In this document: piece by piece, positions 33,228 to 45,200 of the stretch
Position numbering within the stretch: the first letter of the stretch is position 1
Layout: each line of letters starts with the position of its first letter
Origin: Gracilariopsis chorda
Taxonomy: Eukaryota; Rhodophyta; Florideophyceae; Gracilariales; Gracilariaceae
NCBI GenBank assembly: GCA_003194525.1
Contig: NBIV01000123.1
Location: forward strand, 62,001-126,000
Direction: 5' to 3'
DNA length: 64,000 nucleotides
The notes under the pieces: model-generated
Seen by the model: the letters and a program-made list of their open reading frames with translations, nothing else
The model's database searches: none
What the model was told of the DNA's origin: nothing
Program-made: the position numbers and the translations under genes

Positions 33228-33306
33228 TCTGTTCAATCAAAATGGGATTGGGAGACGGAATACAGATGCCCAACTCTACGATTCTGCCTGTAAATCTCGT
33301 TTTAGA

Positions 33307-33324
33307 GGCACAATAGATATGCTC
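33307..33324 (-). repeat. Right terminal inverted repeat of the Harbinger element
   Basis: Inverted copy of 14320-14337, followed by TTA at 33325-33327. Open frames crossing this point (such as one from 33082 to 33474) are therefore not genes. Confidence 0.85.
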
Positions 33325-33327
33325 TTA

Positions 33328-35464
33328 GGTCATAAGAGTAAACCGTCTACTCCAGCGGAGCGCAATATTGCATTCACTTCTTGCACATGTCTCGCTGTCC
33401 TTCTTCACTGCTCCAAAACGTACACCTTTGAGCCCCACCTTGTTACGAACGTTCAAAACCGGTCCGCACACTGAGTTTTAGTCCATATTAAATCTTCTTC
33501 CAGGTATCATTCTTATATCCGCGCAATTTATGCCTTATTTTCATACTTTCTTCGAACCACATGCCTTTGCTTCCCACCAAATGCAGGTTAATAGCTGCGA
33601 CTATTACCTAACCAATGGAGTTGCAACTTATAGCAACCCGGAGGTATACTTTCAGGCCAGTGAATCGCTCGTCTCCTGCTGCCTGATGGTTGGTTGTAGA
33701 TAGGTTGTATGTGTGTGTGGTTACGGGCACGTGCCCCTAATTCCAAGGCGACGGTATTCGCTTTCTACAAGCAGAATGTTAACTATCTATTCGACAGCTA
33801 GGTTTTCCTAGTAAACCCAATGGCCTCTCCATTTGGTTTCCTTATCCGGCGTAACTTTAGTGTTTATAGCCTTTTTGGAAGGTCGGCACATCTCGACGGG
33901 CGGAACTGCATGTGCCCTGAGCAGGACTCGCTAGTAACTTGCAGTGGTCCTTCACCACAACGGTATCCAGCGCAAAGCGTTTTATCATCGTGATTCCAGA
34001 TGGGACATGACAACTTCGACGCCCATAAGTTGTATGTCCGTGTGTTCATGGGCGCATGCTGCTAATTCCGAAAGCGTTGTACGAATCTTTATCAAAGCAT
34101 TCTTCTCCCCTCACGTACTCCAACATTCAATCCGACCTTAGATATATTACAATAGAACGACTTCCTAACGTAGAAAACGTAAGTCCTCGGAAACGCCAAA
34201 GACGTCGTAGTTCTCCTTATAGTGCTACAAGGAGATCAAAACGCTTTGATCTGGACGCTACGGATATCAATAACACAACAACCTACTGCTACTATGAATA
34301 CTTTACATCACATTCTGTTTGATAAGCTGCAAGGAAGATTAAATTCTGATTTGGATTCGTTCGCTACGGAAACGTACGTATCACACTTTTCATCATCGAG
34401 ATGTCCAGCGGTATCGATGAGACCAGAAACTCTGGCATTTTAGTATTTTAGTATATTTGTCGCTCCACATGCTCCATGATTGGAAATATCTGGGAGCGAG
34501 TACAGCAAAGACTGAGTGGGTTTTGGAGAAAACTAGGAATTCAGTTGCTGCGGCTACGTGTAGTATCAACGAGCTGCAGATAGAAGCCACTATCAGTACT
34601 TCAACACCTCCAGCCATGTGCCCTGGACAAGCATATGAGCGTCCTCAGCTCAGCTGGTAACCACCGTGAGTACTTTTTACTGAAGACTGTGAAGCCGGGA
34701 TCGAGTCCTGCCACTGTCATCGCCTCCAGTGCACTATACTAATCAAGGCAATCTTGGACGAAATTACTAGTAGTTCTATGGAAGAAGATTTATCGGAGCG
34801 GAGCGGTCGAAATGGATCTGAAAAACAGTTTGGAGCCAGCGTGAGCATGGAGTAAGCAATATAGGCCGCTGGCGCCGTCTCCGTGTTCGCAGTCGGCTCC
34901 GACAAGCTTCGATCCGCTCCTCTCCTCTGGAATCTTTGCAGCTCCTTTATGGAGACAATCTCTCCCCAGAAATCTCTAGCCGTTCATCTCATGCATGAGC
35001 GCATCACAGCACACCAATTGTCGTACTATGACGCCACCCCGCTCGTTCCAAACACAGGCCCCAACAGTCAAAACGTTACCGAATTCGACCATGTTTTGTC
35101 CGCTCTTGATCATACCCCAGGAAACCTCTCACAAAATGCTTCCACCTTCTTTAAGCCCCCATCTAACTTCATTTCATTGTCCCAGCTAGCATCAGCCCCA
35201 TTTGAGTGTCCAAAAGTCCAACACTCTTTATTCCTTACATCCCCAGAAGTATTCTTTGAAGAAACCCACCTTATAGCCTCTTCCATATCCTTTTCCACCC
35301 AACAGAACATCTTGCACAGTACATCCAGCATAAACATGCCCAAAATCCCAGGCCCGGTGTACGCCAAGAAATGAGCAACCTCCTTTGTATGCTTTTTCTA
35401 ATGTTTCCATGTCTCAAATTCAAACTCGGACTGTCACGGAAATGCATCCAAGGCTAGAAAAGAC
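33328..35464. other. Spacer between the Harbinger element and the tyrosine-recombinase element
   Basis: No gene recognised. Two diverged direct repeats of about 70 bp are visible at roughly 33.70-33.77 and 34.03-34.09 kb (shared GTTGTATG, GTGTGTG and CTAATTCC blocks). An open plus-strand stretch at 34883-35374 has no recognised domain and may be the left part of the following element. Confidence 0.4.
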
Positions 35465-35479
35465 TTGTTACTTCTCAAA

Positions 35480-36040
35480 GTTCAGCCCCATTTACAAATG
35501 AAATGGTTTTCGCCTTGGCATGGTCGTTTCTGCACTCGGGTGATTCAGAATCTGCTGCTGTTCTACTGCTCTCCTTTTCAGGCTTTTTGCGTGTTTCAGA
35601 AGCGCTGCGTCTTCGCGGCGCATCAGTTTACGTTTCCTGGGGATGTACGGATTGCCTCATACGGCCCAAATGCAGCAGGTGTCAATGTTCTAGATGCCAA
35701 GACGTCACGTAGCACCAGTAGAATATAATTTGTTCCCATATTTGACATAGAAATCATTCAGTTTCTATCAAACTACCACCGTTCCTGTCGTACAGCATCA
35801 TCTTTTGTCTCTAACCTCTCGTATGCATCCTATCTTCAGAATGTTAAAAACGTAGCTATGCTTTACAACCTTGGGAACGCCAAGTTCACGCCACATTCCG
35901 CGCGTATCGGTAAAGCCACCTAACAATTCTTCCTTGGGAAATCAATCGAACAGATCGCTATACATCGCCGCTGGAAATCTAGAAACTCCCTAAGATACTC
36001 TGCTGATAATGGCAGACGTTGGTTTCTCAATATTCAAATA
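35480..36040 (+). other. Tyrosine recombinase domain of the YR retroelement (fossil)
   Basis: Contains LLSFSGFLRVSEALRLRG (the first conserved Arg region of tyrosine recombinases, usually TGlRisEll.L) and, further on, FTPHSARIGKAT (the HxxR box) and IHRRWKSRNSLRYSADNGR (GRW...Y region). These together identify a Crypton/DIRS-type recombinase. Confidence 0.7.
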
Positions 36041-36401
36041 ACACCACAACATCAACTCCAACTCCAACAGGATGCTACTTCATTCTCTTCCCTCCTCACT
36101 CCCGTAGTTTAAGCCCATACTATGAGCGCATAGCCGTACAGCACCCCAAAAATCAGCATGTTCTTATTTTTCGCTTCACGCCCAATCTCTACCTCGCACT
36201 TTCGGTCCATGGTACACCGGAGCATTTCTCTTCGAAGCGTTTTTCTTGTAGCCCTCTTCCGCACCGCAAACAGGTCTCTCTCATTTTCTCCCAACAATCT
36301 CCATCCACTTTAATCCCCGAGTCCGTCACTTTACAAACGTTCACCACACCCCCCCACTTTGCTTCTCTCCAACCGTACTCTACCGCTCACGTCTTTCAAC
36401 T

Positions 36402-38890
36402 CATGTCAAACACCAATCTCCAAGCCGGGCCAAGCCACCCACCCCCTCCCAAAGTTGTCTATAGATCGCAACGAAACAAGGACCCATTTGTCTTCCTCAA
36501 AAAGCTCTCCATACCCCAGCTGCATGCAATCATTGTCACCGCTCCCCAGGCCATGCGCAAAGACGTCCCCAGCCTTGCAACTAAAGTCGATCTCGTAGGT
36601 GAAGTCTTTCGTGTACGCAATCTCGAATTTACTGCAACCCTTGGGTGACAGACAGACCGTGCAAAACAATTGGACACGATCCTTAACACAAGCCCCCCTG
36701 ACATTCTCAAAATGTCCAAAGAATAACCTCATAGCCTTAAGACACTCATGCAATCCACTGTCATCGCTGACCCTCCTCTTTTCCTGCATCTGTCCCAGAA
36801 AACCCTTCTCAAGCCGCTACAGTTGCCAGTATCTGGAAATTCTCTGCCTTCCGCAAATCAATCTCTCCTTCTTCTCCTCAAATGCCCCCTGCTGAACAGC
36901 AGAACAGCAGCAAACACAGCCACCAGCCAATCAAACCCTATCCCAACTTCTGCCTTCCACCTCCCCCACGCCACCGCAGCAAAATGATCAGGCTGCAAAT
37001 ACCTCCGAAGAGGACGACGAGCCTCCTCGCAAGAAATTCAAACATCTCATAGAAACGAAAGGGTTCTCCGTCGGTCTCCTCTCAGCCCAAACGCAGGGCC
37101 TGGCGAGGTACCCGGTAAAAGGAGTTTCGTCCACCGGGCTCATGGTGGACGCACTCATGGGCCCATCAATCCTCCTCTCCCTAGTCCCTGCGGGAACCAA
37201 CATCTCATCCTTCCTCTCCCAGTCCTTTCATCATTGGCGTCGCATGCCATCGGGCCCACCGTCAGCAGCCGAGGGCGAGGCCCAGACACTGGGGCGTATG
37301 ATACACATCGAAATGCTCCTCCACCCTTCACCCAAAGACGCATTTGGGCAGCATTCCTCTATCGAGATTGCCCTTTGCCGTCTCTGCGCCATCCTGTACG
37401 TGGAAGAAGCCGTCTCCATCGTAGAGCACACCAACCGCCAAGAAGCGTGGGCCATAGCGAGCCAAATTCTCGAGTCCTCTCCCCAAGGAACCGTGCCATC
37501 TCAAGAACTTCTCGAAGAAATGACCAGAAGAATTTCATTACAACGGAAACGCATGAGGGCTATCAAGTCTATGCAAGAGAACCGTTCAAAACGGACACCC
37601 CGACCGTCATCGGCCACACAGACTCGCCAACACAACCAAATCGCAGCCCCCACCAGAAATTAACTTCCCAAAGCAATGAGCTTCAAACAAAGCCATTCCC
37701 CCTCCCATCACTCCCCTCAATACATCACCTCTCCCATCAAGCCAACAGCATAATCTCTTCCATCAACCGCCTGTACTACGGTCCTCCGTTTTCTCCCCAT
37801 CAAGGCAAACCAGCCAATCAAACCAAGCCGCTTCATTCTTCCAGCCATATTTCCATTCTTACCCGGTCACAGCAGTCTAACCTCTGCCAAATCTTTCATG
37901 ATAGTGCCCCACTTTCCCCATGCCCCCCAGACCCTTTTCTTATGCCCAACAAATATTTTGATCTGACATCCGCTCTTAACACTGAGATTGCAAATCCAGG
38001 ACGAGTTTTCACTACAGGACTCTTCAAAAGTATAACTGCCTCAAAGATCTCGCTACCACCTCTAGAACTTCGAGATCATGGTGACCGCAGCCATCTTTGG
38101 ATACGTTTCCTCCCGCCATTTCTTCAAAGTATATTCTCCATATCATCCCCAAGCTGCCTGCGCCATGACCTGATTACGACCCTTGGCAATCCCAACGACT
38201 ATACTCCCCCCCTCAAAAGCTATATGCCTCCCAGACCGAATATGTTAAACTCCTTTCTCGTATACACGAGGCTGGAATGATCCACTGGTCAATTATTGAA
38301 TCAGGATACTGCGCATATCATCAAGCCGCCCCAAAATTGACCATGACGCTGTTTCCAATATCGAAATCTCCCCATGAGGACAGGCTCATCTCATGGCCTC
38401 GCGTGCAGAATGACCTATTTCCAGATCCCCCGCACACATCATATATCGATCTAAGCCTCTTCGACAAAATAACATTATCAGACGGACATGTTACGGCCAT
38501 CTACTTTGATGTAGCCAATCTGTTCCACAACATCTCCTTCCCGCCATGGCTCTCAGAACTGTTCCCCCGGCCCCCAGTTTCTTTTTCAGAGCTTCCTAAA
38601 TCCCTCAAGAGTAATCTTTGTCAGCAACTCCCAAACCTTTCCCTTCCAGACCTACGCCTACGCCCCTATCAGAGAACCATAACGATGGGTTTCAAATGGA
38701 GTGTATTTATTTCCCACTGCTTCACAAGCAATCTCCTCAAGCAATCATACAACATCTTCCGTCAATCACGCTTATCGCCGAGCTGCGCATCCGTTTTGAC
38801 ACCCATTCTACGGGAATTTACCCCTTTCAATCTGGATTATGAACACTCGTTGCTGTTTAATATTATCGAAGATGTAGCTGTCTTGGTTAG
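36402..38890 (+). other. gag-like and reverse transcriptase part of the YR retroelement, left of the insertion (fossil)
   Basis: The gag-like part (36.4-37.66 kb) has KLSIPQLHAIIVTAP near its start and IEIALCRLCAILYVEEAVSI with a basic tail near its end. The reverse transcriptase part includes VTAIYFDVANLFHNISFPPW and RTITMGFKWSVFISHCF (equivalents of the D-x-x-x-A-F and GF-W RT motifs). The RT sequence runs up to the GTTAG at 38886-38890 where chromovirus 2 begins. Confidence 0.6.
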
Positions 38891-39416
38891 TGTAGTAGAA
38901 TACTACGTCCTTTGGCCAACTGGGGTAGTAGTCTACTAGGGGGTAGTAGCGGCAGAGAGCCAGCCATTGGGGTGAAAATCCACTGGGTCTACTAGAGACG
39001 CGGGCACCAACTGGCAGCGAGGCGCAATGAGCGGTCGCTATCTCAAGTCCCTACAGGTCGGGAGAATGGTAGCGATGACTTGGAGGCCTTTGGAGTCCTA
39101 CTGGCTGCATATGGCGGCAAGAATACGGTGAGGGTGCTTGTCTTTACGCTTCAGAGATCGGTGGCACTAGAGCCAACCTATATGGCTGGCGAGGCACTCT
39201 GACCTCCGTACACTATCATAACAAATTACATAAAATTAGCTACATAATAAAACTTATTGCCACAGAGCCTTGGCACTCGCACTGTCCGCTCGTATCTCCT
39301 GCATAGACACCCAGCTTGACCACGTGGAATATTTCGGCCAGCAATGTTCTGACCTCTGCCAGCCCAACCCCATGGTTACTTCACCACTGCACCTGCCCAA
39401 TGTTCATTCTCTTGCA
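38891..39416 (-). repeat. 3' LTR of chromovirus 2
   Basis: 526 bp. The adjoining bases on plus (39417-39430) form a C-rich run, i.e. an AAGGGGGGAGG polypurine tract in element sense. Confidence 0.93.
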
Positions 39417-39565
39417 GACCTCCCCCCTTAAGATCCGACGTCCCGTCGGCCACTTCCACGTCGGTGAGCTATCTTTTTCTTCCGCTGGCGTTTTTTCCTC
39501 CCGCCCAATGGGGTTGTTGTTCTCGCGTCCTCTCCCCCGATTAGGTCTCTCGCCTCCTGGTTGAC

Positions 39566-41759
39566 ATGGCTGGTCGGCCCTTCCACAGCAGGTACGGAGG
39601 CGGTGCCGGTTTGCGTCCATTTGGTTGCTTTATCGGCAAGTGGCACGTGGCGGCTACCATGCCATTGGTCTCCTACGAGGGGGCCTCATTAACTACTGAG
39701 TCTCAATTGCGGGGCGCTCCTAGTGCTCCTGCATTTCACCGACCCCTGGCGCGGACGCCCATATTTACCTCTAGATTAGCTCGTCCTTCTGGTCACTCTT
39801 TTCTTCGCATACCGCCTTGGTGCATCCACCATACCCGCCCCTTCGGTAGATCGTGGTGTATTCCTTTGGCCTTCAGATTCCTGACCGTTGGCCTCCTCTG
39901 CTGTGCCGGTTTGTCGATCGCGTCTACGCCATGTCCTCGGGGGCATATAGGGGCTCCCATGGCTACCTCTTGGACTATGACGGTTTCTAGCGTATCCATC
40001 GGGTGGCAATAACTGTAGACTCGACCAACATGGCTCTGGTCCCCAGCAGCGCATATGCCCACCCCGGGGACAAGTACGACCACACTTTAGGTTGGAATCC
40101 TATGGCCGTTACCCAGTTCGGTCGCCGAGTTCGTGCGGTATGGTGACCAATACTTGCACGCTCGGCGGTTCGCTGCGATCGCCAACTATGCCCGTGCGAA
40201 GAAGAACTCCAAAGAGGACTCCTGGTACATCCGTTGGCTCCACCTTCCTGCTGATGCCCGTTCGGTCGCGCGTTTCCGCGCTCTGGTCCCACCGGATATG
40301 CCCTTCGTCTGCTGTGGCGAGGAGTCTGATTACCAATGGAGAGTAAACAAGCTCCTGGAGGACTTGTATTCGATGCATGGCGACCCTAAGGCCCCCTTTC
40401 CTCCACCTGGTCATAGCCTCCTGGGGTTAGTCTGCTTCAGACCTCCATACGACCGCTTTTACTGGTTATCGAACCGGACCTATTGGAATGATATGATCGA
40501 ATCCGATGGTCGTATTTGAACCAACCTCAAGTACTCCTTCTTTTGGTACCCAATGGAATTTCACGATATGCCTCCGTTCCGCAGGTCTTCTCTATATCTC
40601 ATGCTACCGTCACTTAGTGCCGGAACTGAGTCTGCCATCTGGCACGTTTCTAATCTCCTTATGGTCCCTACTCCGTCCGTGATGGCCTACCACACCTATC
40701 AGCTCCAGGGGGAATTCACTAAACGTCTCTCGTCTCTCCTGGCTGACCTGGCAGTTTCTTTTTGCGGAATGGGACGTGTTCTGTTTGATGGCCTTTCTGG
40801 GTATCGCCCGCTATGGGGTCCAGGCTAACGTCCGGGAGGCCGATTGCCGTATCTGGAACGATCGGGTTCTTCCCAGTCCTGAAGGCCGACTCGTGCCTCT
40901 TCTGCGGCACTTGATCCGGCTCCTCAGTGAGTTGGGCGTGCAGAACATTTTCCGGGGTACGGAGTACGACAGTGAAGAGGCCGAGCTCTTATTGGATTAT
41001 GTCCTTCAGGTCGACTGGGCGCAGACCCCCGGGTTCCTTTGGTACGATTATGACACCGACACCTTCTTCTCGATCCCGCGACATCCTTTAGGCAATGACG
41101 ACGGAAACGTCTACCTGGCCAAACCATTGCTGGCTGTCCCCGTGAGAGAGCCACGTCATTCCGTGCCGGATTACTACCCTCAGGCCATTGGGTTTCACGA
41201 AGATTGTGTTTTTCCTCCAGTACGGGCGCAGGCGGTAGTTCCTGTACCGGCCCCATCGGTAGCGCCGTCTTTCGTGCCGGCGCATGAGTATGCCGTGGTA
41301 GAACCCCCAGAGGCGTCCATCGGTCCCTTGGCTTCCCCACCTCCTACGTCCATGACGGTTTCCGCCCCTGTGGTCCCTCCACCGCGTCCCGTGCCTGTCA
41401 TTCCAGAGGTCACTTCAATGGCATTAGATGACCTGAAGAAGGTTTGCACGTCCATTGGTATCCTTGAACCCACTGGTATCGTAGAGGCTCTTTGCTCCGC
41501 CCAATCCAGGGCTCGCCGGGCTTCGCGGTACCACTCACTGGTTCAGCGTAACCAAAAGGTCAAAGATGCCTTAGCGACCATCCTGGAGGAGAACTCTAAG
41601 GTATTTTCGGAGCGTGTCGCGGCAGACCTTGATAATCGCTTTGGTCTTAACCTTTCGGACACGGAGTCCGCTGGTGGTGCCTCATCCTCTTACGCCCGGA
41701 GTCCGGCTTGCAAGCGCGCCCACACGGGATCCCCTTCTCAACCGGCTGTATCGTCCTAG
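39566..41759 (+). other. Antisense ORF region of chromovirus 2 (fossil, broken)
   Basis: Plus-strand open pieces between the 3' LTR and the pol end. Protein-like blocks include LGWNPMAVTQFGRRVR, SWYIRWLHLPADARSVARFR, PPYDRFYWLSNRTYWNDM, then (40776-41759) SEEAELLLDYVLQVDW, a Pro-rich stretch and a C-terminal acidic/Ser-rich end. It shares position, orientation, overall order and several blocks with the intact 595-codon frame at 17689-19476. The family is unknown. Confidence 0.6.
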
Positions 41760-42207
41760 TGGTCGTCCTTATGGCTAGTAGTCCTCAGTAAACACTATGG
41801 TTCCCTTTTTGGCCCTTCTAGCGTCAAGGTGTGCGTCTTCTCTGTCGCGCTCCATTGGTCTTCATCTCAACCCTTGAATACCACTAGGTTGGTTTTTAAA
41901 CAAGTCCCTGGGGCTTTAGTGCACTCTCCTTATAGGTGAGCCGTCCACGCTTCGTTTCTGAGGTTTTCGGCCTTGATGACACAGGAACTTTGGAGTTATG
42001 TGGCGTCCAAGTTGGTCATCGTCGCGGTAATTCTTCGGGAGAACTGGCGCGCGGCCAGCGAATGGGGCGGCGTGGGAGGCGGTTCCGTGGGCGCCGTGGC
42101 CAAAAGCAGTGTTCCTATTGGGTGGAGGTGGATTGGGCCCGTGCTGGCGCAAATTTGTTGCCAGGGATACCCCCCTCCGTAAGGTCACGCTCTGTGTGGG
42201 CTGTTTT

Positions 42208-45200
42208 TTACCAATAGCAGGCCACAAAATTATCCGGGATGTTTGACGTCGGAAGCCAAGTATCGTCCTTGGGCTCATAGTCATACCAACGGACTTTGTA
42301 GCGCACTTCGCCATCGTCGGTGAGCCCAGCAGAGACGATGCAGTCGACAATATACTCCCATCGGTCGTTCATTCCGGCGTCCTCCGGTAAGTCCATCTGG
42401 TCGAGGGGACCGCATCCGTCAGCGTCCGAAGAAACAGCGTCGGGTGTTTCCATAGGGTCCGGTACTTCTTCAGGAAGTACCATTTCGTCCAGGGGACCGT
42501 AGCCATCGGGGGCAGGACCTTCTGGACCCGCGGAGACCTGCGGTTCCTGAGAGACCGTAGGGTCATTGAAGAGTGGTTGCGTAGGGATGGAGGGTGGGGT
42601 TTGGGACGAAGGGAGAGCGCGCGAGTCCAATGATTCAGTTGAAGGTGGGCGTGGCGCCAGAGAGACTCGGTTCATTGTGACTGTGTCCTGGAGCCCGTCT
42701 TGGTCGATAGTAACGGTGTGCCCAAGGGACTTAAGTACCTTGAAGGGCCCAGTGGACTTTGGCAACAGCTTCTTGGTGATGTCCTTGTCCTCGGGCTTTT
42801 CTTTCGGTGGTCTGTCCAAGTGGACGTAATCTCCCACGGCCACTTGAGGTGAACACCAAACAGAACGATCGAAATCGGCCTTATAGCGCGCTTGCGCTTT
42901 GTCCAACGTGGTCTGTGCGGCATTAAAGATAGAATCTATTCGCTTCCGCCAATACCGTTTGGCCTGGGTGGTATTCATTTCCTCCGTTATGTCCTGAGGT
43001 GCTCGTAAGTTCTGTAGGTCAACCATGTACGACGCAGGGGCCCGTACGAGCGTCAGGTGAAAAGGAGTTGTACCAGTGGACTTATGCACTTGATTATTAT
43101 ATGCATAGACCAGCGGCTGGATATAGTCATCCCAGTCCAATTGGTGCTCGGAAACGTAGTGAATTAGCCTCTTGGCCAGGGTTCGGTTAAACATTTCGGC
43201 TTGTCCATTGGTCTGAGGATGGTACGCGGTGGTGAGGAGATGTTTTAGACCTAAGGCCGAGCACACATGCTCAAAGAATTTGGAGCTAAACTGGGAGCCA
43301 TTGTCTGTAAGGAGATAGAGTGGCAGTCCATAGGGATAAATCCAATGGACAAGGAAAGCCATGGGGACGTCCGTGGCGGTTGTTGATTTGAGCGGAATTG
43401 CTCGGGTCAACTTGGTAAACCGATCGGTAATCAACAATATAAATCGGTTGCCGTGGGTCGACTTCGGAAATGGCCCTAGGATATCCATAGCAATGCACTC
43501 CAAAGGCCAGGCCGCTGGGAATAACTTCAGTTTCCCTTGATGTACCGCTCTTGTCCCTCGGATTTTTGCGCATGCTGCAAAAGTCCTTGCGGTCTCCACT
43601 ATGTCATTGGCCATCAGAGGCCAGTAAAAAGATCTCCTCAGGGCCTGATACATCTTAGTCCCTCCAGGATGGCCAGCCATCCTTGGATAGTGCGCGAGGT
43701 AAAGAAGGCGTGCCCGTAAGGCCTTAGGCACTACCCGCTGTATCGCCCCGTCCAATGGTGACCTGCGAAATAATATGCCTCGGCGGTCATAGTCAAACAG
43801 CAACCCAGAGGTCGCTACTTTCTCTGCCATCTAGGCCCAGTACTCGTCCGTTTTCTGGGCCTGAAGGAATTCCTCTAGGGGTAATATCCGCACTTTCCGA
43901 CTGGGCCATATGGATATCCAACCGTGGATTTTCCCAGTCCACGGTGCATAAGATCGCTGGGCCGTGTCCGTCCGTCCATTCGGCCATTCTAACCTCAGCC
44001 ACCGGTGGTTCCTCTCCCTCGTCATCATTATACTGTGGTCCGTCCCAGATGGTGGACGTCTCATCGTCCAGGGGAGTTTGGTCCGTACCATCGGTCAGGA
44101 TGCGTGACAGTGCATCTGCGGCCTGATGTTTCAGCCCTGGCCTATAGGTCACTTCGTAATCGAATTCGGCCAGGCACAATCTCCCTCAGGCCAGACGGGA
44201 GGATGCGTCCGTCATGTTCAATAGCCAGCGGAGGGAGTGGTGATCTGTCCTTCTGGTAAAGCGAGTTCCTTCCGAATAAGTCCGAAGATGGAGTACTGAC
44301 CACACGATGGCCAAACATTCCTTTTCCGTGGTGTTATAGTTCCTTTCGGCCTTGGTTAGGTACTTACTCCAGTAGCCAATTGGGCGGTAATCCTTAGGAG
44401 AATGCTGCTCTTGTAGACAGGCACAGCCCACTTGGATCGCGGATGCGTCCGTATCTAGGATATACGGTTTATTGGCCCTGGGTAGCGCCAACACCAGCGG
44501 ATTAACCAAATGGTCCTTGAGGTTCTGGTAGGCCTAATACTGCTCGTCCGTGAGGTCGTCAAATTCCGAAGGGGTCCCTTTCTTCAGCATCTCATTGAGA
44601 GGTGCTGCAATTTTCTCGAACCCTGGGACAAACCTACGGTAAACATTACACAGGCCAAGGAAGGAGCACAATTACGTATGGGACCTAGCGGTTCGTGCTT
44701 CCCGTATGGCCTTTGTTGTAACTTGGGCCACTTGGAGTTTACCCGGCAGGACCACATGGCCAAGGTAGTCCACGGAAGGTTGGAAGAAGAAACACTTCTT
44801 CAATTTCAGTGTGACACCAGCCTGCTGGAGTAACCTAAAGACTGCCTTCACATATGCGAAGTGTTCCCTAATGGACCTGGAAAAGATGATCACATCATCT
44901 ACGTAGACCAAGGAGAATTTTCATTTGACCCTGGAAAAAATGATGTCCATGGCCCACTGGAAAGTAGCTGGCGCATTCATAAGACCAAAGGGCATCCGTT
45001 TAAATCGGAATAATCCCTCGTGGGTCGTGAAGGTAGTCAGTGACTTCGCCTTGCCGTCCATGGGAACCTGCCAATACCCACAATTGGCATCCAACGAGGT
45101 GAAAATTTGCACGTCCTCAAGGGAGTCTAAGCAGTCGTCCATACGGGCGATAGAATAAGTATCCCTCTTGGTCACCGCGTTTAGTTTGCGGTAATCAATA

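Larger units (their letters stand above)
14320..33324 (+). mobile_element. PIF/Harbinger element (ISL2EU/Plant_tran-like), split by nested insertions
   Basis: Ends are defined by inverted termini: 14320 GAGCATATCTATTGTGCC and the same 18 bases inverted at 33307-33324, flanked by a TTA duplication (14317-14319 and 33325-33327), the classic TWA target of this superfamily. Between the ends are a transposase on plus (about 14870-15646 and 31087-31282) and an ORF1 Myb/NAM-like gene on minus (32717-31590), tail to tail. Without the insertion of 15650-31083 the element would be about 3.6 kb, a normal size for an autonomous Harbinger. Both genes carry stops and frame changes, so it is dead. It is the oldest layer of the nest. 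Confidence 0.85.

Noticed and set aside
33082-33474. 130-codon plus-strand ORF
   Set aside because: Runs through the Harbinger right TIR and its hairpin into flanking DNA, so cannot be an old gene.
34646-34708. tRNA-like segment with an A-box (CAGCTCAGCTGG) and B-box-like (GGATCGAGTCC) pair
   Set aside because: The D-arm and acceptor strands do not pair, and the spacing (52 nt) is longer than usual. At best it is a decayed tRNA-derived sequence, so it is not listed as a tRNA gene.
34883-35374. 163-codon plus-strand ORF
   Set aside because: Protein-like but without motif. It may belong to the tyrosine-recombinase element just downstream, but nothing in the sequence proves it.
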